Assembly (NCBI RefSeq): GCF_002443255.2
Contig: NW_019211458.1
Span: forward strand, 10,686,402-10,750,401
DNA: 64,000 nucleotides
Origin: Varroa destructor
Taxonomy: Eukaryota > Arthropoda > Arachnida > Mesostigmata > Varroidae
Direction: 5' to 3'
The notes under the pieces were generated by a model. That model ran no database searches and was not told the origin of the DNA. It worked only from the letters and a program-made list of their open reading frames with translations. Positions within the stretch are counted from its first letter, which is position 1. Every line of letters starts with the position of its first letter. The translations under genes were made by a program, and so were the position numbers. Shown piece after piece: positions 50,970-62,191 of the stretch.

Positions 50970-52110
50970 TCGGCGAGAAATCCAACAAATATGGCCGCAG
51001 ATGGCTTTCCACAGGCGCAAAATACACGTGTTTGCCTAGGGCCAACCAAAATGGAACCCACCTTTTTAACCTCATCGATCTCCATTTAAAATGCTCATTT
51101 TTGTGTTACTGCTTGTGTTGTAACAATCGAATACTAACATTAATGCTACCAAACTTAAACGAAGATACAATACCCTAGGTATATTTGCAAATTAATTTAG
51201 CATAACCATATTTACCACGTCGGCAAGTGCGTATTCCTCGAAACGTAACTGTATATTTCAAGCGCGTAACGCTTACGGGAGTCAATCAACTACTAAGCTT
51301 AGGAACCTTTTTTCTTACTGTACATGTGGAAGCGACCACGCCAGATAAAACAGCAGCCGTCCTTCATTCACTGCACAGAGTAACTTATAAATGTAGGAGG
51401 ACTTAAGCACCGAACAATGCAACTGCGACATCGAACCAAACGATACGAATCAGACCAATTGAAACAATGAATCTCTGTTGTGTAACTTAAGTTTCGAATA
51501 AGTTTTCGACACCCGCTGTCTGTCCGATCGGTTCTCACAAAGATAGGGTCACTCGTCCTGTAGTTGACCCATACGCGTGTAAATAAAGCAACAGGTAGTG
51601 ACTGTTGAACTCTTTCCCATAAAGATAAATGTCGCTAGCATACGCTTAAATTTGTATGCCATACCCAATTCCTATAGTATTATTTGACCAGACTCGAACT
51701 CAGAAACCATTCTTTACTACGTGCGAGTCACACGGTTTATTCAGTCCAGTAGCTTGAAATACTGAGCAGTTAATAATAATCAAGTTAAAGTAATAATAAT
51801 ATAGAAGCGGATCGTAAAGTATATTTAGAAATCGAAAGAACCTTTGCCTCTCTACCCGACCTTACGAGTGTCACAACTATCTTTAAACGCCCACCTCGTC
51901 CTAGCTGTGTAACAACACCACATGAGAGATGCAGCACGTGACATGTACGTTTATAGTACCACTTATAAGTATGGTGCCTTTTTCCTTTTTGATGCACAAT
52001 GTTTACCATACGATACGTCGACCTATAATTTCTACAACAATAAAAATTACTATTAATATCGCTATTGGCTGAAGTAAGTAATGTCCTTCATCACCTGACT
52101 CATAATGGTT
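50970..52110. other. intergenic stretch downstream of the channel gene
   Basis: No supported gene. A minus-strand tRNA-like B box near 51690 does not fold into a tRNA. The 3' UTR of the channel gene probably ends around 52.1 kb. Confidence 0.4.
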
Positions 52111-52113
52111 TAA

Positions 52114-52119
52114 TTTATT
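52114..52119 (-). other. possible polyadenylation signal for the GABA-receptor gene
   Basis: AATAAA on the minus strand, about 430 bases after the stop codon at 52551-52553. Supported by position only. Confidence 0.25.
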
Positions 52120-52550
52120 ACAATCTATGACTTGAATTGTTTCTAATAATACATACGAAAATTATCATATACCATAGCTATATTCTTAATAGATTGCTTA
52201 CTACGTTCAGAACTCTTACCTCAATCACACTACCCGGGATCGCTCTAAGCAATAACAGAAAGGTATACTTAAGTATTATCTAAGCTTCACTTAACACTGT
52301 ATCATCTAATGTATGCATGATGACATTAAGAGCTTTGAATTACCTTAGCTTCCGTATCATGTCGATTTCATAAATGTACATTGATCAGGATCTAGATCTA
52401 TAGCGTCTAAAAAAGGCCACTAAGTACAAGTATCAATGCAGGAGACTCAGCTGGACATTATGTTACTGAAGGAAACACGTTAAAGTCGTAAATTCAAGTT
52501 CTCTCAGTTAAAACTTTCCTATTGAAATACAACTTGTTATTTCGACGTTC

Positions 52551-52742
52551 CTATAAAGGCGCTGGCGTGGGTGGCGTTCCGCCGGAGGTAATAAAGCCAC
52601 TAAAATTGTATCCTGTAGGGGCAGCCACGACTGCTGGGGGTTGAAACGAATCCTCCCAGCCTGATGGTTTATAGTGTCCGTATCCGAACCAATAGAGAAT
52701 ATTGAGTAGCAAGAAGCTTGCTGGGAACAGTACCCGGGAGAC
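52551..52742 (-). CDS. GABA-receptor subunit last exon: TM4 and C-tail
   Basis: Starts directly with TM4 (VSRVLFPASFLLLNILYWFG) and ends with a tail YGHYKPSGWEDSFQPP followed by a Gly/Pro/Thr-rich end before TAG. Family members usually stop within a few residues after TM4, so the tail is long. Confidence 0.9.
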   Translation of the reverse strand, partial: VSRVLFPASFLLLNILYWFGYGHYKPSGWEDSFQPPAVVAAPTGYNFSGFITSGGTPPTPAPL

Positions 52743-55700
52743 CTACAAAGCAGATTGCCCAATTAGAGATGATTCGGCATTTGTATCTTAAATATATACA
52801 GGTAAGACATTTATTGGCGACTGCCATCGACTAACCTCGCTTACCATTATATGGCGACATTACACCCAGTAGTGTTAAATAATTTTCGATGTCCGAAAAA
52901 TGTTTCCCGCTTTATATATGATGTAGTACCATGGACGATAGTATTCTTTAATGCTCTTGTTGAGCCTAACTAATCAACATCGCCAGTTCGTTAATATACG
53001 GGGGTAGTCTGGCATGAACGAATGATTTTGCACTTTTATGTATTGCCATTCACCTGATGTAAGGACCTTTTCCAAGGAACATCACTTGTATGCATAGAGC
53101 AAGAGTAACTATCAGAACAATAACTTTTACCTATTTACATGTCTTTTAACTTGCAACCAAATATATCCATATAGCGAATCACATAGAGAAAACAGTAACA
53201 TAGATATCAAAGGAGCGTCCTTGCCATTCTGCAATTAAAACGCAGTATAATTCGTTTGTAAATATGTGTAAAATACGCACGAGTTAAACTGAATACGTGT
53301 ACCAAGAGAAAAGGCCGTTGTAAAGCTTTTGTAGGAAAACAATCTAGAGAACGGTTCTTCTATAGAAATGTTCATAGAATTTCATTAAAAATTCAAATAA
53401 AACACAATGATTGGCTCGAAAGTAAGGATAACTTTTGGATATTTGGACCGATGATTTTTTTCTATCATTAGATAGTACCTTGTCAATTTGAGAAACGCTA
53501 TTGACGAATTGTCCTCTAGGGGCACTACGCCTGAGCGCGTCACGATATTTTTCGTGGTTGATCATGCACATAAGGAACTCGAGTAGACAGGGCAGTCGGC
53601 GACGTTGTGGCGGCGGCGGTGCGGGTACGTACGGTACGCAGCGATGAATTAATGTTGGCAACGAGCTCGCGACGCAACCCCTAGCTGAGGCGTGATTGCT
53701 CATTGACGGCGAACCGGCCCGTAACGGCATGTCATCGTATGCTGCGCGCTGTCAAATTGTACTATCAAGCACACTCTGGGCTCGGATCATGTCACAATCC
53801 TATAATGAAATAAACGATAAAAGGCTCATTGCATGATCACATAACTAGAACTGGCAGATCACGCTTTAATTGCCGACATACTTGCTTCTTTTATAATCTT
53901 TAAGGGTAATCCTCGATCCCCAAAGCTCTCCTAAGCTAATTTTAGTATGGAAGGTTACGAGTGTATGCAGGTTGATAGATTATATATTAGTGGGTTGATA
54001 ATTATATATTATACATATTAGTATGTTTATCCAGTTTTCGTTTACTCTTAGACGTAGTTGGTTTCCAAAAAGAAGCCCTATACGCTAACGCCCTGCTGAG
54101 GTGTTCTGCCCATAGAGGCAGAACACTTCGACGGGGCTCTCACAGTTCCAATGTTCCCAACCGTGCCCACATATCTAAAAGGTTAGGCTGATGTTGTCAA
54201 ACGGCGGAAAGGATGAAAGCACGACGCGAAGCATTCAACTTTTCAATAAAGCCCAACCGCCAATGCCAAGGATCAATGTAAAGACCTGCATGTATACGAA
54301 TCTCTGCATACATATAAACAGACCTACGAACACTTCAGTAGTCAGTACGTTGACAAGCCTCAAATGAGGCTTGGAAATCTAACGTACAACACAAAAATAA
54401 GGTAACCGAAAATTGGTCATTGATAACCTAAAGAACTCGAGACAAGGATGAGAAAAATAGAAGCTTTAAATCTTGAAGGCACGATCAATAATTATAGTGA
54501 GTATGATTTTATATCAAGACACTGCATCTGGGCAACATTTAGGCAGATTATATATGGAATTACATTTGCGTTATTATATAATAATTATAATTACCGTTTG
54601 CAGTTGATCATACAGAAAACCGTTCATTCCTCTACTCAGTAAGAAAAACCTCTAGTAACCATTTTGTACTATAATATTAAAACTCTCTTAGCGCGCAGGT
54701 AACTTGTGACAAACTTGTAGATACGAGTGGCACCTCTGATAGCTATCCTTGCATTCGGAGTGTCCGTTTGTGGGTACTAGGGGCAATTTTGGGGGGTCGT
54801 ATCGGTACATTGCTTAGAGCTGAGACCAGTTTATAGCTTTGTAGCTAGGTCCGTCTTATGATACGAAAACCTGACAGCAATCAAATGTGTAGGTGTCAGT
54901 ATCCGAGGGTTATTTCAACAAAAACGAAATGAATAGGAGATGGAAAACTTTTCTCGCCGCCTATCTCGCAATTCCTTCACAGCAGCGGCAGGAGACGATA
55001 GTAGCGTCAGGAACGGACAGGTCGTTGATATAGATAACATCTGCAAGCAGTGGAAGGATTAAATCAGCGCACTGGAGGTGCTGGTAGGGAAGACGGAGGC
55101 AGATAAGCAGGATGGGGTGTGGAGACAGTCCAGAAGGACAATGCCTTCAAGTGCAAGACAAGTAGTCAATAAGATAGGTCGAGTTGGCGCAATGTGACGT
55201 AAGGTCGACGTTTGAATGGACGTAACGGAGCAGATCGAGGGAAACGGGGATTCCGATGAAAGCAAAGAGAATAAACGAGAGATGGTATGGTGCAAGAAGC
55301 TGGCAATTCAACCCCGTCGGCCCTGCTCCCACCTTTCGACCTTAATGTCCACTACGGCTGTCGTAACGTTAGGCCTAAATTATTCAGTTTCAAGTTATTG
55401 GGGGCGGCAGAAGCAGCTTCTTCGAAGTCACTTCATGCTTGTTGCTGTTGTTCTGCAAAAATTAGACTAAGGGAAGGGAGAAATGGTGGTTTCCAGTCAT
55501 TTCCATTAGCCTCGTGTCTGGAAACGTTTTGGAACGAGCATCAGGTGTGGATCAGATGGGAATCGTGAAAGGGTTAAACGAGAGGCGACCGCTACTATCA
55601 TGGTCATCAATATTCTTCGTTCTGGAGAATGTCCTCAAAATCAAATCTTCAAATATTTTATCAACGGATTTGAACAGAAACACGATTTCGGCACGAACAG

Positions 55701-58700
55701 TAATCTTGAAATGCAGGAGGACAAGATCTATTCAGGAGGTTGAAGTCGCTCCACATACGCCCTTTGCTACCCACCACATCACCAATCAGCTTTTTTTTTC
55801 TAATAATTTTTTTTATCTCAACGTACCACTGGTTTTTAGACAAGCAACGAATCTGCTCTAACATTATTCCGCTGGATTCGAAATATGAAGTACACAAATC
55901 GGCACCCGCCGCATCAATACGTAACAGCGTAATATTTTACCTGTTTTATGTATTAAGCTCTTTGGTAGCATGGTAATGATCTTTTGAGTTGAAAAATATC
56001 TCTGTTCCCGTAATGATATCTAAATATAGACAATCTAGTGGACGTAATGGACATCGACTCTTACCCTATCCAAATGAGTCCCGTTTTGTATTGTCGGAAC
56101 ATGACGATGCAAGGGATAAACTATCACTCTGAGCAAACCTAACAAAACAAAGTGAGGCTAATACTACCACGAAGCGTTCTGTCCAGGTAAGAAAAGGCTA
56201 TCCGGTAGATAACGGGAAAGTGAACTATCTTTTTAATCGCCTTCCTTTTTCTCCGATTTTCTTCTCTGGCCACTAGGCTAGACGCCCTTGAGTCAGGGAC
56301 GATATAGGAGCTAGGCTTTCGCTGTAAGGACCCAGTCCCGATACTGGGTCTATAGAGTTTAACAAGAGAGCTATACACAGAAAGGATAGGTGCACGAACA
56401 GAACGATTGCGCACGCTAGCCAACGAAAGTAGAAACAGAGAACGCCGCCCCTGCGTCCGCCACCGTCGCCAGTAAACGAGCACTTTAGCGTTGAGAGGCC
56501 TCGGCCGATGGGTGTGTGTGTAAGCCACACAAAGGGTTAGCAACTACACTAGCAGCGAGGTACGTCCTGGGTCTGAAATGAATGATGGGTTGTATCGGGT
56601 CGGGAGAAACGAACATTTTTCATGCTTCGTATAGTTGACCCTGTTCACTTACACGGTTTCTTGCCTTCTCAATCGCTGTCCCTGCGACAAGTTCAGTTAG
56701 GTTGCAAACATGCGTGCCTACAAATAGACACGTGCACAACAGGTGCACGTGGAAATACATGTACGTATTAAATTAACTTTTATTTTTTTTAATTAACAAT
56801 AAACGCTACTAAAGCAAGGCTGGCTCTAGTAACGCGCATATTGCTCTGTCGGGACCTTTCTATTAGCTTGTCATCATCGTTCTATTTGCTGCGCGAGAGC
56901 TACTTGGTGAATCTGCATTCATTCGTAGTGATTAGTTCTGGGTTTTCTACCGATGAAACTCCTAGCGTAAGTCATTCGCTTGAAATAGCGGATGCTGCAG
57001 TGTTACACGTACTTGGCATCCCGAATTCAACTTGCTGAGCACGAAGCTTCCTTGAGGAAAGTAGTCCGAATTTGCAAACTCATCTGAAACATAGAACGTA
57101 GAGATCGTTGGCTACGTTTACCAATAGTTATCATCAGCTAAATATCTGATAACAACAAGGACTCATCGATATGTTGTAGGCTTTCTCATAAAGGCTTTGG
57201 TATAGCATCTGGTTTCTTCAATGACCCCTATTGATGCCGACTTTTAGCATATCATTGCCGCTTGATCTCGTCATTAAAACACCGAGTAAATAAAAAATAA
57301 CTGAAACCCTGGTACGAATAATTTATTTCTTTGTCTCTCGATCGATATGCTACTTTATGTGTTATCACATAACGAAACATTTTCATGACTTTTTTTTTTC
57401 TTTTAAGTACCTATTAACCTAAGCGTGAAATTCGATTAGGTTCTACGCAGTCATTCAGGTGTTCTTCTCGTCCCGAAAAATATGGGTTTGAATAGATCGT
57501 ATATTGACAGCGTTCTAAGTCAGGGTCGAACAACAAAGTCGGGATGTCAAGACCGAACATTGGCAGCCATAACACTTAGGTAGCGCCTACTAGGTAATTA
57601 CCCAAAAATACTGCCTCTCATTCTTTAGCTTTAAGCGAAAATTATTATTTTATTACTTCGAAGATATTATATAAACACATGGATCACTGTACCAAGTGGG
57701 GGCGTGTCATCTTCCTCGTCTTCATACTCCTCATCTTCGAGTTCATCCTCCAGCTCCTGAATCGTTTTTATCATATGGTCGCGTTCATCATAGGTATGAA
57801 CACCCGGGAAGTACTCCCCACTTCCCACCTTGCCGAACACCAATCGGTAATGGGCAAAAGACGGATAATCTCTGTTAACGTACCGTTTATCAGATATATT
57901 TTTGAGTCTATAATACGTGCCTTAAGTTCAAATAAGTTTTACTACTTCCTTTGTCCGTACGCTTTTCGCAAGTAAACAAATATCCATTATTAAAATCTTA
58001 GCATGAGATGCTTATATCATCAATTATTTTCGACTGTGCCAGTTGTATCTCGAACTATGCAAGAGAGAATTGCCGGTACAGCCACGCCGCGTATATGCTA
58101 ATTATAGAACCTGTTTGGGAGGAAAATATACTGGACAATAGAAGCCACATTTTTAACTTTGCCTAGAGAAACAAACGGGGACGTTTGTGTAAGTATACAC
58201 ATTGCTCAGCGAAACTCAATCTTCCATAGCAGCGTATAGTATATCGTTTGAAAATAATCGACCGCTTTGCGCCTTAGGACCCTCGCCTATCTCGCATACG
58301 CCCACCAAAAAGGGTTTTGTTAGCAAAAGATTCAGCGATCAGAATAGATTATAGTGTTGCTACAACTATACACCTTAAAATGCCGAAAATGTACTATTAT
58401 TCCCCTCCAAAGGATGTAGTCCTGTTTCGCCCAGTACAATTTGTGCCCAACAAAAAATAAATTATCTTACTAATATATTCTTCTATAGATATATATATAT
58501 ATTCAGAGGACAAAATATTATTAACCGTTTTCTAATTGAAACAAATATTTATTTTTTTACATTTTGAAATAACATTAATAAATTAAATGAGCGCCATTTT
58601 AATCGATGCTTGTCTACCAGTTTTCTGATAACACCGTACTTATATCGTTAGGGAACTATAATACTTTCTATGTGAAAAATTGTGATTTTTACAGTATTCT

Positions 58701-61700
58701 ATCGAATTTGAATTGATACCATTAAGAAAGTTCAAGAAACAAATAACCAGATGATGGTGCAAGGCGAATGCAATAATAATTCTCGCCTAAGTTCTCTCCG
58801 GGTAACTTATTACGAGATTTGGTATCGTTATGGTGGTCTGTTCACTAGTTCAGGTCAACGGCGTGATGCAATATGGTTCGCTGTTGAAGGTAGAGGGTTC
58901 GAATCAGCTGTTTTGCACGATTCCTTTCTAGTTCCACAAAATCCCTAGCATCGCCCTATTCGGTATAGGTTTAAGCGTATCCACATCTAGTAGAGCACAT
59001 CTTTTTATGTACATATTACTGTCGCATGGTCAGTCATTTTAAAGTTATTACGTTTTTGCAGAATTTCGCAAATGAAGATCCGATCGGGTTGATCTTCTCG
59101 TTTCAATTAATGTATCGAGTGAAGCGCTGAAGCCCTTTTCGCAGTCAGCCTTCAAGTGGTCTTGAACTCATTGCTGGTTAATGTTTAATTTCTTGACAAT
59201 ATTACTGCTACCCACGAAGTGTTGTTTGGCTTTCAGAATAATTTCACTTCGCAATTGTGCGACCATTACGAGAAGCATCCTTCATCTCGGAACATACACA
59301 AAGAAAGCGACAGGACCGCTTTTGGGTCGCTTTTTTTTTTTTCGATAACGCATCCTCGCGGTCTGTTTCTTATGATCCAGGATAGTATTTATGTCTTTAT
59401 CGCATATAACTACAAGATATAGTGATGTTTTGCTATAGTTATGCTATGACAACGATGTTTCGAAGGAACTCTATTTCAAGCCGAAATAACGGCATTTGAA
59501 CAATTCTATCGCATCGAGTACTCAAGACTGTCAAATGGCGCAAATGCTTAAGATAGATAACTTTGAAGCGGGCTTTAAAGCTGCTCGTTATAAAAATGTT
59601 CTTTTTTTTAGTCAACCTTTCGCCAACCCAATAGATGTATATGCATATAAGCGTACACTGGTATCCGCTTACTTCGTACCCCAAACCCGGTGGATTCGAT
59701 ACATTTTGATTACTCGAAGGCGCTAGCTGTCCGCGTTAAAACGTTTTATGCGAATAACGGCTAGCTAAGGCAGGCCGTGTGACACCATGCGTCGAGGATA
59801 AAGACATTGCGGTCTACACAAAGGACATAATGGAATTTGTAGTCGTCTCCATCCTTGCGGTTTCCTCCAATGCTAGTCAAGAGCACCACACACACTGAAC
59901 GCGCTAGTTGTGAATCATTTCCACTAGCTTCTGCTAGATATACTACGTGCCAAACTTGGCCGTGGCAATAAACTCGTGCCCACTTGTCTTCTCTCAACCT
60001 TGTAATCTCCCCAGGAGAATGGATGTTCTTTTGCACAGCAAGGAACGGTTGGCATAACATCTAAATGTGATCTGTATATGCCAATCTCGGGTAGCTGCCT
60101 CTACCTGCATTTCTAATTCGACCGCGGTAGTAAAACATCAATCTTTTCGGTTGGCATGATGTTTATATATCATAGAAGTGCGTCCTCATACAATAGAGCC
60201 AGCAGCCAAATTTAGGTCGATGAAAACAACTGTAGTTTTTGCAAATTCAGGCTCAATCAAAAGTGACAGGAAAGTAACGTCCTGTGGAGTGGCATTAGAA
60301 TTGTCTTTACATCATTTTAGAACGAAGTATTTCGCACATCTTGGGTTAGGTTATATGGCTATTACGTGTAATGTTTGACTCTTTACCTTTACTCGTTGAA
60401 GCACAGTCCTTTTTAAAGAGGAAAAACAATGTGAACGAGCGTATACAATATGGCCAAGGGTTATCCTGTCTCGTGTAAAAAAAATTTAACTTTGCTGGAA
60501 CATACTGTTGCGTTAATATTCTGGAAAGGTTTGAAGCACCGTATATTCGTCGACTCAGGAGTTTCAATAAACTTTCCAGCCTATCCTTAGCAAGCTGAGT
60601 TGCTCATGGCACACACTGTCGCTAGAAGGTCAGCTTGTTATTATTACATGCGACATTATTGTTATTGCTAGCGACTTACCACGACTGTCATCGGCGGGAC
60701 GTGCCATCATAAGAAACAGACTAACGTAATTAGAATAGACCATGCGGGTTCTGTGTGGCGAACAGCGCATAATAACAAGGCTATTTATGTTTGAAGCTCT
60801 CCGTCTTAGCTAGGTCTAAACGCGTGCGACAAGTGGAGCTACAAAGACGCACAATGCGGAAATCAGTATGATTGATAAAATACTTCGGCTATGATGATTG
60901 ATGCAATGAGGGAACTGGCTCATACGCGTGTCATTATTATTATTATAACAAGCTTTTGTCGAATCTCGGTATCTGTGGCAACATCTTTGTAGGTGATATA
61001 ACCTAACTTCTCTGGTAGTGGTGTTAAATAAAGTAGGGGCTAGTAATACAGCACACTCAAATTTCATACGGAGCTCTTTCTAGGTGTTGAAAGGCACATT
61101 ATTCTTCAACGATGCGGTTCTTCCCACATTTGCCCTAGGTCTCTTGCTGTGCCCTAATAGTGAGAGAAATGGGTCTGTCGATACTGATCGCCTCAAGGCT
61201 TCGGACAAAAAAGTTTGCTCCTATACACCCAATAGGGGAGCGTGAACTTCTTCCTACGCTTGAGTAGGGTTACGACGTGACGAAGGGATGATAACTTAGA
61301 CACAGTACTAAGCACATATCGACGACAATAACTTCCCTCGGACCACACGTGATTAGAACGTCATAGGCACTGCCAAATTATCTCGTATTAAACAGTTGTT
61401 TTCCACACTGTACTTAGTAGCAAACCATGTAAGCTTAACCTATATTTATTTTCGATTTAATAAAATATCACGCCGTTATTCTATTCGTCGTGGCAACATA
61501 TCCTGATGCACAATTTCCAGGAGCGCTCTGCATATTGTGAAGCCTAATCTAAATACCACGTAAAACTAGGCATGGGAATAATTCACAACAGTTATTACTA
61601 TTCAAGTTATTCAAGGAAAAACTTCTTGCATCTATGTCCGTATTATAAATCTATCGGGTGTTTTTCACAATAAAAAAAAAAAAATAGTGACTTAAAAGGT

Positions 61701-62191
61701 AGTACATGTCATTTATGACGACAGCCATTCCTTTAAGAAACGTGAGCTACTATAGAAATGTTGTAAAAATTAAGACGAGGTAACAAAAAATGCTCCCGTA
61801 GCGCCGCGTTCGTACAGATGTTGTGTGAATATTCAGCATGCTGCTTTTACGTTGAGAAGGACGCCCGAGAATCATCATATTATTTCGCACACTAGTTATA
61901 AAAGCGTAGAAATTATAAATGATATGAAACAAATGGAAATTGTTCACGTCAGTGTCGAACACGTAAGCGCGTAAATTACGCTTCGCACTTCGTCATATGT
62001 AGTAAATAACTTGGCTCTATTTTACGCTACCTTGGTGAAGTAGTGGACTCCAGCAAATTCTAGGAGAGAGCAGATAACGTAGGTGAAGCACATAATAACA
62101 AACCAGTCCAACGCTGTTGGGTAGGGTACCTTTGGAAGGTCAGTGCGTGTGTCCAGGCCGAACGTCGAAAGTGTCAGCACCGTGGTCATTC
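52551..62191 (-). CDS. GABA-gated (Cys-loop) channel subunit, GRD/alpha-like, 3' part (four exons)
   Basis: Pentameric ligand-gated channel subunit of the plasma membrane. Four exons (62031-62191, 57693-57828, 53479-53741, 52551-52742) join with matching phases into the C-terminal 250 residues. Order: pore helix TM2 from the 4' Gly (MTTVLTLSTF, with 6' Thr and 9' Leu), the TM2-TM3 loop GLDTRTDLPKVPYPTALDW, TM3 ending EFAGVHYFTK, a cytoplasmic loop of about 130 residues, and TM4 (VSRVLFPASFLLLNILYW) with a 45-residue tail. The RTDLPKVxYxTALDW and LLEFAGVHYFTKVGSGE signatures point to the GRD/alpha-like GABA receptor group rather than RDL, LCCH3 or GluCl. In Drosophila, GRD forms GABA-gated cation channels with LCCH3 when expressed together. 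The ligand-binding domain, TM1 and the ion-selectivity residues before 4' lie on exons beyond position 64000. Introns are large (0.7, 4.0, 4.2 kb and an open one), unlike ACLY. Confidence 0.88.
53479..53741 (-). CDS. GABA-receptor subunit exon: distal cytoplasmic loop
   Basis: Joined in phase after gacagcgcgcag. Reads AYDDMPLRAGSPSM, a Cys/Ser stretch, VPAPPPPQRRR, LEFLMCMINHEKYRDAL and NSVSQIDK, the conserved pre-TM4 end of the loop. Donor GTACTA. An acceptor seven bases upstream would break the phase. Confidence 0.85.
53742..57692 (-). other. intron of the GABA-receptor gene
   Basis: About 4.0 kb. Holds an imperfect inverted repeat at 54098-54129 (arms around GTGTTCTGCC) and a GC-richer block at about 55.0-56.6 kb with frames open on both strands, none recognisable. 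Confidence 0.7.
57693..57828 (-). CDS. GABA-receptor subunit exon: start of the cytoplasmic loop, acidic
   Basis: Continues in phase with VGSGEYFPGVHTYDERDHM and then an acidic tract (QELEDELEDEEYEDEEDD), ending TPPL plus one base. The VGSGE start is the usual continuation after TM3 in GRD-like subunits. Donor GTACAG. Confidence 0.85.
57829..62030 (-). other. intron of the GABA-receptor gene
   Basis: About 4.2 kb. A 99-codon minus-strand frame (59761-60060) lies inside but has no channel similarity. A plus-strand sequence at 58888-58899 (GGGTTCGAATCA) resembles a tRNA B box, possibly a tRNA-derived SINE relic. Confidence 0.65.
62031..62191 (-). CDS. GABA-receptor subunit exon: TM2 (from 4') to TM3
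   Basis: Two bases complete the split 4' Gly codon of the pore helix, then 53 codons follow to HYFTK. The acceptor ends atattaaag and the donor is GTAGCG. TM3 reads WFVIMCFTYVICSLLEFA. Position 5' is Met where Val or Ile is usual. Confidence 0.9.

Noticed and set aside
51690..51760. Minus-strand tRNA-like B box (GAGTTCGAGTC) with partly pairing acceptor ends
   Set aside because: The T stem does not pair and no proper D arm or anticodon arm can be drawn; at most a tRNA-derived relic.
58846..58930. B-box sequence GGGTTCGAATCA, possible tRNA or SINE head
   Set aside because: No complete cloverleaf, and I could not see a second copy or a tail in the window.
59761..60060. 99-codon minus-strand frame within the channel gene
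   Set aside because: It lies between two exons that already join in phase and shows no Cys-loop receptor similarity.
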